From Parachlorella kessleri (Eukaryota > Chlorophyta > Trebouxiophyceae > Chlorellales > Chlorellaceae): DNA of 28,818 nucleotides. Below are positions 10,657 through 22,600 of this stretch, piece after piece (the first letter of the stretch is position 1; each line of letters starts with the position of its first letter). The DNA is taken from positions 1-28,818 of the forward strand of contig BBXU01001927.1 of NCBI GenBank assembly GCA_001598975.1, written 5' to 3'. The position numbers were made by a program, and so were the translations under genes. The notes beneath the pieces are model-generated. The model did not search any database and was not told the origin of the DNA. It was given only the letters and a program-made list of their open reading frames with translations.

Positions 10657-13600
10657 TTACAGGCCGACGCCTGGCAAGCCCACGTAGAGGCGCCAGTCAA
10701 GCGGGACAAAGCGGCCAGCAAACTGGGACTGGAAGATGCTCTTGCCCGCTGCGTTGGTGAGGGTGACCTTCAGCACCTGCCCAGCCAGCACCTCTAGCCT
10801 CTTGACCACAATGCCGGGGTTCAGCCAGTCCTGGCCAGCCCCATTCTCAGTGGGCCCAGGCGACATAAGGATCTTCTGTGTCGCGCCGCTGCCAGTAAGC
10901 ACCTTGTGCCTCAGGAAGAAATCAATGTCCCGCCCTGCAACACACGCCTCATTCACTGTTAACAGAGCTCCGCAGGCTTGGTGAAACAGGACCTAGCATG
11001 AACGCTGCATGGCGTGCAGCTCGGAAATTTGATCGAACGGGGCGCTGTGGAGAGTACAAGCAATACCCTGCCCACTCCAGGTGCAGCTGAGATTACTGGC
11101 TGATACACTCACACCCTGACTGTTGTAAATACCGGCAGCCCAGACACACACGCAAACCGACCTGCAAGCCGCCCTTCAAGCCAGTTTTGCGTGCAGCGGC
11201 AGCAGTCGCAGTAACCCAGGCTGTGGCCAGCTCAGCCCACCTGCGACCCACTCCCCAGGGATGATCTCGTAGGGCAGCTTGACGGTCTGGAAGTTGCGGT
11301 CGTTGGTCTCCGAGATGGCAGCCTGGCTGGCAAACAGCTGGGTGGACCAGATGCTTGCGGAGCCGCCCATGTTGATGGTGTCGTTGGCGCCCGCCACGCT
11401 GGCGCCCATCAGGGCCGCCATCTTGGCATACATCTTGAGGTTGTTGAAGACGCCTGTGGCGTACTTGGCGTCCTGGTGCACGTTGCCAGCCCTGCGGAGG
11501 GAATGGAAATTGGGTGTGTGTGTGTGTGGTGGTGGTGGTGTGTCTGTGTGTGTGTGTGGAGGGGGGGGTATTGGATGCCTTGATATGATGCAATGCCCCC
11601 AAGCCTGCCAGAGCTCTCGTTCAGAGAACGATGTGCCAGCTCCCTGCTGTTGGAATGCCCAGCGGCTATCGCATGCACGAAATGTGTTATATATCTGGAT
11701 AGACCTGTTGCTCACGTATCTCTCGCATTGCAGCATACTGTGCTTGGCCAGCTGACTCACCAGGCCTGGATGGTGAAGCCAAACTTGTCCACGGGGGTGG
11801 TTGCTGTGCTGCGGAGGAACGCCAGGTTGGGATTGAACGGCTCGCCGGGGCGGGGGACTGCGGATGGTTAAGAAAAACAAGCAGAGCTTAGGAGTTCACT
11901 AAGGCTTGGGTTGCTGGTAGGAAGGTACATGCAGCACAGGAATCAAGGCCACGCTCCTGACTGCATGTTGTAATCTGTCAGCGCACAGCGCACTGGCGAG
12001 CATCTGTCCGCACACACGTGGAGGTAACTGAGGTTGTAGACGATGCAAGTGTGACTGCATGGGTGTCTTACTTTGCTTGGCCAAGAGCGCCGGGACAGTA
12101 CTGCCAAGCTGTCAAAGCAGGCATTAAGTGACATCGCTGTTATGCAGCACCGACGCACATCAGACAGCCAGCACTCACCGCCATCAAATGCCGTGAAAGT
12201 CGCTGTGGCGCCCGACACTGAGGTGGGCGCCCTCCGGAAGAGCATTGCAGCAGAGTCGCCCTGCGCGCTGTTGGTGTAGAAGCCAGAATACAGGTTCACG
12301 TTCGCTAGTGAGTTGGCATCTGACACGAAGGCATTGTTTACAAAGCCGTGCAGGGCAACGTCGATGGCAGTGTTCTTCACATCGCCGGCAACCAGCACCG
12401 AGTTGGTGCAGCCCCCTATAGAGGGACTGCTAAGCCGCAGACCGATGGTGCTTGTCGCCCGAATGGCCGTTGAGTAGCTGCCCAGAGGCGGGAACATGAA
12501 TGGCTTGTTGGCAGTGTAGTTGCCAGCCTGCGCGCGTTAGATGACAACCCCGCCCTCACCATTGATGCAAGCCTGGCATGCTTTCCCTTTCAGGTGGTCC
12601 ACCGGGCCGGGTGGTCAGCCAGGGTGCAGAATACAATAGAGTATGACGGAAGGCAGCGGCACGAGCTGGCATCTTCCAGCAGCATAGCCAGCCAACACCG
12701 TGCGCCCCCGTCCTGCCAACTGCGGCTCGTGTCCCATGCATGCCAGGACACCCACCTGGAAGTCAATGCCAAGATTTGTGCCCACCCCGTTGAGGCCTGG
12801 GGTGTTTGAGGAGTAGAAGCTGAGGCGGGGGTTGAGCGTGAGCGGCTTGCTGATCTTGCCTGGCTGCGTCCAGATGATGGTGCAGCTGACATCCCTGCAG
12901 GCCAGCTTGAGCCGGTCAAAGGCTGGGGAGAAGTCCCCAGGGGTGGCCTCCTCCTTCCGCATCCACCACTCGGGCATGACCAGGAAGTTGGCCCGCCCGC
13001 TGAACTTGACAGTGCCATCCCCCTGGAAGAGGGAGCTGTAGGCAGCAGTCCACCGGCGGTGGTGGGCAGGCTGGGCTGACAGCGTTAGTACCGCCCCCGC
13101 AGCGATGACTATTTTGGAGTTGTAGCCGATGACGAGGGGTTTGCTGCGAGGAGGGAAATGGGCAGCAAGCACTGGTGAACAGGAGCATGTTCTGCGGAGC
13201 AGACCAGAATCCAGCACCTGGACCAGCGCTGCGCCTTGCTGGCAACTTCAGCCTAAGCTGCACCGCCAAGTCACATACAAAGACAAATGCCGCAAGAAGC
13301 TTGGAAGGGTTGGAATTGTGCCCACCGTAGGTGGCAGCCTGCCTAGGACGGCCTACATTACAGTGCCTGTGCCCCTTCTGTCCGTCATGCCCTCATCGTC
13401 CCAATGCATGCCAACGATGGCATTGGACCTGGCACCTACCTGACAGTGATGCTGCTGGCGACATTCAAGTCCCCTGTAACATATATGAAAGTGGATGATC
13501 CAGCGTTGGCGTCAGCAAGAGACTTGTAGTTCTTCGGGTCGTTCACTCCGCAGGAGGCTGCCTGTAAACGGGCGACTACTCAGTAAGTGCTTGACGGCAC

Positions 13601-13844
13601 GCGACAGCCGCTGCCTGCTTCCAGAAGCGTGACTTAACAAAGACGTAGCAACCCGCGCAGACCCCCATCGCGCGACTAAGACGCCCTGCTACTTGACCCC
13701 CAAGCATACAGCAGCCCGACGCGCTGGGGTGAGCAGTAACTGCGTACGGTGAGGAAAGCGGCAGAATAGGAGGCGATCACCCACCATCGCTATTGACGCC
13801 AAGAGCGGTACTGCGCAGCAAAGCGTAAGGACCAGCGCAGCCAT
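10657..13844 (-). CDS. B2: secreted beta-helix (pectate-lyase-like) protein, paralog of B1
   Basis: Seven minus-strand exons: 13844-13785, 13561-13440, 13143-12756, 12527-12179, 11857-11761, 11491-11241 and 10934-10657 (TAA at 10659-10657). They total 1545 nt, 514 aa. The signal peptide is MAALVLTLCCAVPLLASIAM, joined in phase 0 to AASCGVND as in B1. Shared blocks: FIYVTGDLNV, KPLVIGYNSKIVIAAG, FLVMPEWWMRKEEATPGDF, AGNYTANKPFM, FVNNAFVSDANSL, WAGNVHQDAKY, SIWSTQLFASQAAI and DWLNPGIVVKRLEVLAGQV. Five exons match B1 in length exactly; exon 5 is two codons shorter and exon 1 five codons shorter. Every intron here is GT-AG, including intron 2, which is GC-AG in B1. The A-type GDGVTDD is absent, with TPGDFSPAFD in its place. 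Predicted secreted; function unknown beyond the fold inference. It is head to head with A2. Confidence 0.85.
11512..11569. repeat. (TG)n/(TGG)n microsatellite in B2 intron 5
   Basis: This is a compound TG, GGT, TG, GGG tract. On the coding (minus) strand it reads as CA/CCA repeats and lies just upstream of the exon 6 acceptor (TTCCATTCCCTCCGCAG), so it makes up much of the polypyrimidine-side sequence. B1 intron 5 has no such tract. Confidence 0.9.
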
Positions 13845-14283
13845 GGTGTAGGCCTTGCTATTTTGTCAAGGAAGTATGCTTTAATCACCGACAGGCTGCG
13901 AAACCCATCGAGAAACGCTGGTCTCACTTGCAGACCGCCCTGCGGATCGGTCCTGCCCTGGCGCCGCGGCCGCCAGTCCAAGGCCGTCCCCTAGTCACCA
14001 AATGCCGCAAAATATTTCCCCTGGTACATCTCTCTGCCGATGGGATCCCACAGCAGGGCGGGTACCTCGTGGCCTTCTGGCTCCCGGAGGTGTGCTTCCG
14101 GCTTCATGAAGTACCATCCGAAGCATCTGATCCGAAGCACCGTCAACCTTGGACTCCCTTGGACAGCCGCTGCCGCCCTAAATGCGCTGCGTAGCATTCT
14201 GCACCAACCAATTAGGGCACTTCGAAGTTCGAGAGAGTCTCTCAAGGCGTTCTGGTGGTGGCCCGGCATAGTCATCACCAAAG
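13845..14283. promoter_or_regulatory. Shared divergent promoter region of B2 and A2
   Basis: This 439 bp lies between the B2 (-) and A2 (+) start codons. By eye it does not align to the 270 bp B1/A1 spacer, so the promoters have diverged more than the exons. The A2 ATG follows CATCACCAAAG. Open frames across it run through both 5' UTRs and resemble nothing. No convincing TATA box was picked. Confidence 0.55.
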
Positions 14284-17200
14284 ATGCTCACGGTGCCAAC
14301 TTGCCTGGCAGTGCTGCTCCTATGGCCTATGGCAGCGCAGGCAATTATCACTACGGACTTTATGTTCGATTATGGCATGATGTTTCCCATGGGCTTAGCC
14401 TGTCAAGAGGCAAGTTGGTGGCCCTAACTGCCTGCTTTTGCCAGCTGAGGTTGGTATGGGTATAGTCACCTCTGCTGGTCTGTTAGGAGCCCTGGCCAGG
14501 CCCGTAGGAGCACTAGGCTATATCTTGGCGTCTTACCTTGGCTTGCTTATACCTGGCACTGAAAGTGACCCAGCAACCTAAGATACTTGAGTAAAGCTTC
14601 AACGCCTGTGCCTGCAGCTGTCACTCCCAAATCTAGCGTCACAGAATGAATCTGCCTCAAGCTTGGCAGACCAAAACGACTTCTACAATCCTTCTGGAAT
14701 ATTGTTCCTAGGAAAGGGGCGTTACAACTTAAACACCGATCTCAAACTTACGAAAACCATATATGCGGAGGATGGCGCAGTCTTTGTCGTGGCACAAGGT
14801 GGGCCGGGCTGGTTCCAAGGGTTTCAGCCTGCATGCTACGATGGTACATCATCGCTACGATGGACGCCAAACAGCAGGCTGGGTGTGTTAGCAACAAGTA
14901 TCAGGCTACAGTCGTGCGCCCGCCCATGGACCCTATATGGCTTTCTGGCACATGACCAGCATAGGTAGTGCACCCATAGAAGGTCAGAAACTAGTCTTTT
15001 GAGGAAGCAGTTGGCCTGCCTACATGCAGGGGTGACCCTCACGATATCCGCGGCAGTCTACCACCCCAACACCAGGTTCTTTGATGGCCCTGGTACCGTG
15101 ACTTGGGGCTGGACTTTCCAGAGGCCGGACTCAACCCTGTGGTCCCGATAGAGTGGTTCGGTGAGTATACGGGTCCTGCAAACATTTCTTGATGGGGCAG
15201 AAGGGAACAGGTGGCGACACACCTGACAGTGCGCTTCTCCGGAGTGGGGGTGGAGCCATCCCAGCCGGTATCCTCATTGCTGACCCCATCCCATGCCCCA
15301 TCCAAGCACCCCGCTAGTCCTTTGTCCGTTCCCCCGGCTACCCAGCTCAACGCTTGCGACCCAAAACTAGCCCCAACCCAGGCGCCCTTGCAAGAGACGA
15401 AGATACTGTCCTGCCAGCAAGGCCAGAACCTAGTCAGTCTTCTAGTGCTCAGCTGTGTCAGGGTTTCCATTGATACTCAGTACTTCCGCACCAGTACCCT
15501 GCGCATGCTAGGCATGCTGACAATTAGTCAAGCATTAGTAAAGCCTGATATGTCAACAAACTATTAAGAAAGTACTACCCATACTGAGCGCTGAGCCAGC
15601 AGGCTCGCCCTTGGCTTACTAGGCCATGGTGATTCCTACAGGGGATACCTTCTTCCCCTACCTTTGTTCCGTCCTCACCCTTTGGGTTTGATTGTTTCTG
15701 CAGCCGTAACTGACTAGAGTAGCCGGGGGCGTCCGGTCGTCCTGTTGGCAGAGTGCCCCCACGGGCAAGTGACCTTACATGCGGCATGGTTGTGCTGCCG
15801 GCTGCCTCAACACTCCTGCACCTCAGCAGCAGATGCCTAACAAGGGCCAGCACAGCTGTTCTGGGAGGTAGCTGGGAGGGGCAGCATAAAAGGCCCTGGT
15901 GCGCTGGTTAAGGACTTACACCACCTGTAGTTGCTTGCAGGGGCTGTGGGAGATGGTGTGACGGACGACTCTGCTGCCATTCAGCGGGCACTCGATTCAG
16001 GGCCACAGAGCCTCAAGTTCTCCAACAGAGTCTACGGCCTGGGGCAACCAGTCATAGTGAACTCTCCCATCGTCTCCGAGGCAGGCGCTACCCTTCAAGC
16101 CCTCCAACCAGGCCTGACTGGGGGGCGCTTGCTCTTCCCAAATGGGGCCAGCGGTCTGATGCAGCTGCCCATCCTGTCAGGCTTTGCAATCGCTATCCAG
16201 ACATACGGCGGGGTGAGTGATTAGGAGTGCACTGGCCCGGCTTTGCCTCCGGGGCCATGGTTGGATGCAAGTGGTGTTGTGCATGTGGGAAATTCCACTC
16301 TATAAAGGCAGATGCTCAATAGGGCTCCCCACCTGCCCAGGGGTCTTTGTGTCTAAGTGGAGAAGCGGTTTATGACCAAGCCTGAGGTGGTGTTCCAGAA
16401 GTCATCCCCTGCAGATGACGGCAACGGTGCCGGCTATCATTGGGGCTGAAAGAGCTATCTATGTGGTCCACCCTGGCACCCCGGGGGGGTTTGGGGTGCG
16501 CTTAGATGTGGGCAGCATGACGGACTGCCAGAAGGGCGTTGTCTTTCGGAGCAGGGCTGCACCCGTCCCTGGAGAGTGGAACCTCTATCTGTGAGTGCTG
16601 CTGCTGGTCTGGTGCTGGTGCTGGCGTTTGCTCGTATAACTGCCGGCGGGGCATGAGCTGCTTGCGAACGGACAACCTGCGGAACACCCGACAGGGCTTG
16701 TGAGGCTGGAGGGTGGGCCGTCAGCTCACTGATTCATGCTAGTCTAATACCTCACTAGCAGTGCAGACCGAGCAGGGGAAGGGTTGCAGTGAACAGGGTT
16801 TCTTTTGCTGGGCACACAGGCTTCAGGGAGTGGGTTGTTGGGATGGCAGCACTGGACCTCCAGTATCCTTGCCTGTCCTCATAACATTTGTCGTCTCGCT
16901 GCTGCGCAGTCAAGGTAGTGCCATCAAAGTTGACACATTCGAGGACACCCAGGGCGTTGGCAAGTCTCTTGTCTACTTTCAAGGTGAGTCTCCGGTGCCC
17001 TGAGTACGGTCAACCCAAGTCGTTTTCCTGGGCCAGTCGCTCGTGCTCAGCAGGCTAGATTCTTCTGTTTCCTGTGTTTGTTGTGGAGCCTGGGTTACCC
17101 AGGTTGGCTGCATGGTATTTGCAGGGCCTAACCGCATTGGCTGGGACAGCAACCATTTTGAGTTTGGGGAGGTCAAGGCATCGCAAGCCACCGGCTTTGC

Positions 17201-18409
17201 CCTGCTGCGCTGTGACCCTAGCGTGTGCTACAGCGGGGCACCCCTGCCCAAGATCAACCTGCTTGTGACCAAGGCGCTGCAGCCCCTGGGCCCAGACAGC
17301 AAGCTGGTGGACGGCAACCTCATCGATTGCGAGCTGCAGCTGAAGCTCACGGCACCGCTGGCGCCCTCACAGACCGTTTTGCAGCCGGTGCGCGCGGGCG
17401 CTGAGTGGGGTTCTGTAGCTGGCAAGCTTTATGGTTATCTGCCTTTCATCAGCCAGCGGCCAGCAGGCAGGGGCAGTCTCAGGCTTGGCTACAGCACCAG
17501 TCGGTGTGGGAAAGAAGACAAGCTGGCCATGTACTTGGAGCCACATAGCCTACCCTGCCGCGCTGAGATCTGAAAGTGCTCATCCCTGCCTGCTGCCACG
17601 CAGGGAGTGTTCAACAATTACTTCAGGTTTTACGACACGCCGGCAGTGAGCCAGAGGGTGTACCAGCTGGTGGCCCAGCCCGACCTCCAGCAGTTCGTGC
17701 AGCTCAACTTTGGGCAGCCAGTGCACAGTACCCGCTTCACAGCATCTCTCCCCCAGCAGGCCTGGAACCAGGGGGATGTTCAAATGTTCTACCTGTACCA
17801 CCAGCTTGCCCAGGACAAGAAGCTGTACTTCATCACGGAGGCAAACTATGGGGCCCAGTGCAACCCCGACAACGGCATGGCTGTGCTGAACATGATCGAC
17901 AACTCTGGCACAGGTGGGTGGGCGGTGTCATGGGCATGCCGGTGTGGCTTATGTTGCACCTGTAGGGGCTGGGGGTGCGCTTGGGGGCAGGGTTGGGAGG
18001 CTGAGGTGTGGAGGGGTTGACATCATCACCGAGCGTGGCAGCCCAAGGCTTGCACGGCACCTGCCCAAACGCGGCCGGTCAAGCGCCGAACTTGGCTTGG
18101 CTCGCCTACCTGCCTGGTCAGCGGCATGTCTGGGGTGCACACGTTGGTGCGAGGCTGGGTTCCTGCCCTTGCAGACTTGGTGTTTTCAGGTGGCCCCCCT
18201 CACATACTGAGGTTGGACCGCCTGGTAGCTCCCAAGGGTACGCTGCCAGCCCGTGAGCCCTGACACAAATGCGTTGAGCTGCTTCTGCAGGGTGGAAGCC
18301 GGGGTCGCGCCCCTACGAGGTGATGATCCAGGTGATAGCCTGCAGAGCTGTTGCTGCCACCGAGCTGGTGAAGCTGACCATACTGGCAGGGACGCCGGCC
18401 TGGCCTTGA
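14284..18409 (+). pseudogene. A2: A1/A3 paralog with a frameshift in exon 3
   Basis: Nine exon segments: 14284-14409, 14618-14798, 15030-15160, 15941-16212, 16415-16590, 16910-16983, 17125-17387, 17604-17913 and 18291-18409. The sum is 1652 nt, not divisible by three. The break is in exon 3: after GTGACTTGGGG the frame shifts relative to A3, with 4 nt fewer than A3 between TGGGG and GAGGCC. The unshifted frame hits TAG at 15149-15151, while EAGLNPVVPIEWF continues in another frame. Everything else is intact and close to A3: signal peptide ending PMAAQA, LKLTKTIYAEDGAVF, GDGVTDDSAAIQRALD, VYGLGQP, GWDSNHFEFGEV, MFYLYHQLAQDKKLYF. Intron 1 has a GC donor. Either a recent pseudogene or an assembly/base-call error; the clean remainder makes both possible. 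If the shift is an error, the product is a secreted protein of about 550 aa. Confidence 0.8.
14410..14411 (+). other. Non-canonical GC splice donor, A2 intron 1
   Basis: Exon 1 ends TGTCAAGAG and the intron starts GCAAGT, the consensus GC-type donor (AG then GCAAGT). The same junction is GAG then GTAAGG in A1 and GAG then GTAAGT in A3, so a T-to-C change at donor position 2 in A2 is the simplest reading. Confidence 0.9.
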
Positions 18410-18542
18410 AGGTCCCTTGCTTGGCCATGGATGCCAGGGCTGGCAGCAGAGTAGATACCCATATGCGCTGTGGTTGTTTGTGCCAGTCCAATACAGAGAG
18501 ACTAAGGCAGGGCAAACCTGCAAAACCCAACCGATGTTTTGT

Positions 18543-18619
18543 GCTCCGTTGAGCGGACCTGCAGATTTCAACTTGAGTAGGGCGCTCCATTGAGCGGTGA
18601 CTGCGCTCTCCATTGAGAG
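18543..18619 (+). repeat. Three spaced copies of a GCTCC(A/G)TTGAG motif
   Basis: Copies: GCTCCGTTGAGCGG at 18543-18556, GCTCCATTGAGCGG at 18584-18597, and GCTCTCCATTGAGAG at 18605-18619. They lie 130-200 bp downstream of the A2 stop. Function unknown; it could be chance degeneration of a small tandem repeat. Confidence 0.6.
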
Positions 18620-19197
18620 CAATACTTTGGGAACTCAACCACAAGCCTTCAGCTTGCCTCTGCTTTGTAAGGTATTCGAACTTGCATTCCATTACATCGG
18701 TGGTGCCATTGCAACATTACTTGTCATTTTCTTAGGCGCCAATGATATGCAATGTCTTTTGCTCGTCAGGTGGTGTAAGCCTTGAAGTTGTACAGGGTTG
18801 CTTCCCTAGGTGCACACTCCCATGTGATTTTGCCTTGCAGCCCTTAGACCTTGTGTGCTATATGTCAATGTTTGAGTATCCTCTTGCACGGCTTGCACTC
18901 TGCAGTCTATCCGTAACGCACCTGGCCGGGCTCGCCCTTCTCGGTGCCGTTGGTGTCTAATTTTCCCTTCACTTCTGCCTAGAAGTGCATGGTACTGGAA
19001 AATTTGTAGGTAACTCACTCTTTGATGCCCTACCACACAACAGTCATGTAGACAACGGTGCCCATCCAGGGATCCGGGCATCAGTGGCGTGTACGCAGCA
19101 TCTGCACCAGGTCTGCACCAGGGACTGCGGTTATCTCTGGGTTTGCGACAGTCCCTGTATTGTCGAAGTTGGACTGGAAGCTCCTCAAACCCGCGGA

Positions 19198-19214
19198 GGG
19201 GGGGGGGGGGGGGG
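19198..19214. repeat. Poly-G run (17 G)
   Basis: A homopolymer of 17 G in the A2-A3 spacer, about 390 bp upstream of the A3 start. Its length is error-prone in sequencing. Confidence 0.9.
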
Positions 19215-19607
19215 TTGGTCCATGACTACTCATGATAGGATGGTTGTATTTCACATAGTCCCAGACCAGTCCTACTGAAGCGCTTGTCCATGATGACCCG
19301 CTTTAACTGCTACCGACTTTGTGCGCCTTCGCGTCAGTGGCACCACGGAGTCCACAGGTGCCTGATTGCTCGGGACATCACCAACCCTTATGAACGCAGG
19401 CTACTTCTGCTCTTGGATTGACATCTCGTGATGGCCGCTTGCGGTCTGAGACTGGTCCCGCGTCCCGGGCGTCACAAACTGCGGATAGGTACTGCCTTCC
19501 AGTTCGTCTACGGACCTCGATTCCATTTTATCTTTCATGCATTCTGTGCATTTCTAGACAGCTGCTGGAAGTCGCCATACAGACACCCATTTCCTCGACC
19601 AATTGCC

Positions 19608-22600
19608 ATGCTCCGAGCAATCCTGCTGATCATCTGGGTTGTGGCAGCGCAAGCCATCATAAGTACTGACTTCTTCTTTACTTATGACATGCTGTTCCCA
19701 AGAACCTTTGGATGCAAAGAGGTAAGTCCCGTGTGAAGTCTCGGCCTGCCAGACATCTAATTTCCTTGCATGCCCTGGTCTTGCCGGAGAATCAAGGAGC
19801 AGCCAGGCTACCCGAAACTTGCATCAGCTGTCCATGAGATGCTGAGCACGCTTGGCGCGTCAGGCAGTCAAACTCGAGTGTATTGTGGCTGCAGCTGTCA
19901 CTGTCCCCTTTGACAACTCAAAATGATGCTGCACCCAGCTTGGCCAAGCAGAACGACTTCTTTAACCCCTCTGGCATCCTGTTCCTGGCCAAGGGGCAGT
20001 ACAACATCCGTTCTGATCTCAAGCTGACAAAAACTGTCTATGCCGAGGATGGAGCCGTCTTCTTCGTTGCCCAAGGTATGGCAGTGAGCATCATCCGTGT
20101 GCATTGTTGTTGTCCCCAGCAGCAGGGCAATCCGTGTGCAACACTTTTGTGGGCAGCAGAGCCGCCGCCAAAAGGTCTGCAGCTTGGCCACATGCACAGG
20201 CACTGCAGGTGGCTGGTCATGTGTGTGTTGTTTTTGGTAGCTGCTGTCACATGCAGACTTAAACCTGCAGGGGTTACCCTCAACATAGCCGTAGCAGTCC
20301 ACCACCCTAACACTAGGTTTTTCGATGGGCCTGGCACTGTGACGTGGGGCTTCCCGGTCGGACCTGAGGCCGGACTCAACCCTGTGGTTCCTGTGGAGTG
20401 GTTTGGTAAGCTCCTCAAAATGGAGTCCGGGCAGCAAACCTCCATGCTGAACGGCCTTGCCCTTCATGATTGCTACGTAGAAAGTAGCCCAACATGCGCA
20501 GTGTTTTTTCAGTGGACTCATTGACACCCCGGTGTCTCACGCAGCCTAGCTAGCACCTGGCCCAGGAGAGCTGATGCTGGCAGGAAACATGAAAGGGGCC
20601 TGGCATCTTGGGGGTGATGGCCAGAGACCAAAAGTGTGACTGCATAGCTACACATGTGCAGGGGCTGCGGGAGATGGTGTGACGGACGACTCTGCTGCCA
20701 TTCAGCGGGCACTTGATTCAGGGCCACAGAGCCTCAAGTTCTCCAACAGAGTCTACGGCCTGGGGCAGCCCCTGGTAGTGGGCTCAACCATCTATTCAGA
20801 GGCGGGAACGACCTTGAAAGCCCTCAAGCCAGGCCTGACTGGCCTGCTGTTCCCATCAGGGGGCAGCGGCATGATGCAGCTGCCCATCCTGTCAGGCTTT
20901 GCAATCGCCATCCAGGCCTACAGCGGGGTAAGCACAAAGTTGCCACAATGTGTGTGGCCTTCGGTGTGCTCACATGGTGTTGAGGTGCGGGCCCACCTTG
21001 CCTTTCAGGCACAGCTCTGCAAAGTGATGCTTTTGCCGAAAGACATTAGGCATGTGATTGAAGCAGCCAGGGCTTCATGGGATCTTAGGCCCTACTACAA
21101 GCAACAGGAAACTACACAACAGTGCACACTCCTCCCCTCCACAAACTTGACATCACAACACTCATTCCTTTGCCCGCAGATGACCGCTACAGTGCCAGCA
21201 ATCAATGGCTGTGGAACAGCGATTTATGTGGTGCACCCCGGCACCTCTGGGGGCTTTGGCGTGCGCTTTGACGTGGGCAGCATGACCAACTGCCAGAGAG
21301 GAGTGGTCTTCCGTAGCAGGGCACCCCCTGCGCCGGGCCAGTGGAACCTCTATATGTGAGTCATGCCGCTACTGCTGCTGCTGCTGCCTGGGTGGTGGTG
21401 GCCATCGAGCTGACTCAGCATGCAAAGGCTGGACAAGCCATGTGGGTTGCCTGCACCGTAGCCTTCATTGCACTTGCCTTCATCCTTGTTCACCTTCACT
21501 TGATGCATGCTGTCCCCTGGCCTTGAGGCACGGGCTGTCCTTGACGAGAGCCTCAGTCCCTCGTCTCCACATGCTGCTGTGCAGCCAGGGAAGTGCCTTC
21601 AATGTGGGCAAGTTTGAGGACACCCTGGGCGTTGCAAAGTCCCTTGTCTATTTCCAAGGTGAGCTCCAATGCTAACTGAAGACCAAAATGGCAGCCTCTC
21701 AGCGGAGCCTGCCGCTTGCCTTATGGAGCGCACAACTCTGGGCAGCAGTCATTGCCATTGCCGTGCCAACTCAACTTTGAACTCATCACACCACCTCCCC
21801 TTGGCTGCAGGGCCTAACCGCATTGGCTGGGACAGCAACCACTTTGAGTTTGGGGAGGTCAAGGCATCGCAAGCCACCGGCTTTGCCCTGCTGCGCTGTG
21901 ACCCTAGTGTGTGCTACAGCGGGGCACCCCTGCCCAAGATCAACCTGCTAGTGACCAAGACGCTGCAGCCCCTGAGCCCCGACAGCAAGCTGGTGGATGG
22001 TGAACTGCTCGACTGTGAGCTGCAGCTGAAGCTCACGGCACCGCTGGCGCCCTCACAAACGGCCATGCAAACGGTGAGGGGGCGGCTCAAGCTGAGCATG
22101 GCGTGGTGTAGCCGCCATCCACCTTCCTCGGTGGTGAGCCGGCACCAAGGTTCAGCCAGGCCTCCAGCCAGTGCTCCCTGCGAGGCCCGCTTTACCATGC
22201 CCGTGCAGCCGGAAGTGCCTGAAAGTGCTACCCTGCCAACAGCCAGCGCCATGCATGTTCCTGCAGGTGTTCAACAACTACTTCAAGTTTTACGACCCGC
22301 CGGCAGTGAGCCAGAGGGTGCACCGCCTGGTGGCCCAGCCCGACCTCCAGCAGTTCAAGGAGCTCAATTTTGGGCAGCCAGTGCACAGCACCCGCTTTGC
22401 AGCATCTCTCCCCCAGCGGCCTTGGCAGCAAGGAGAGGCTCAAATGTTCTATCTGTACCACCAGCTTGCCCAGGACAAGAAGCTGTACTTCATCACGGAG
22501 GCGCGCTATGGGGGCAAGTGCAACCCCGACAACGGCGTCGCAGTGCTTAGCATGATTGACAACTCAGGCACAGGTGGGTGCTGGCACTCCTGGGGTTGCC

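Larger units (their letters stand above)
18410..19607. other. Intergenic region between A2 and A3
   Basis: This 1198 bp holds the A2 3' UTR and the A3 promoter. If the B-A module had been copied a third time, a minus-strand B gene would be expected here; I looked for B motifs (PEWW, AGNY, WLNPG) and found none. The region contains a triplicated short motif near 18543-18619 and a 17-base G run at 19198-19214. No coding region is supported. Confidence 0.55.

Noticed and set aside
18806..19081. A possible remnant B gene on the minus strand between A2 and A3
   Set aside because: The frame contains none of the B motifs (PEW, AGNY, FVNN, WLNPG), so a third B copy is not supported.
19428..19607. 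Starting A3 upstream at 19428 in the same frame
   Set aside because: The extra residues are basic and not conserved, and would bury the signal peptide that A1, A2 and A3 all begin with.
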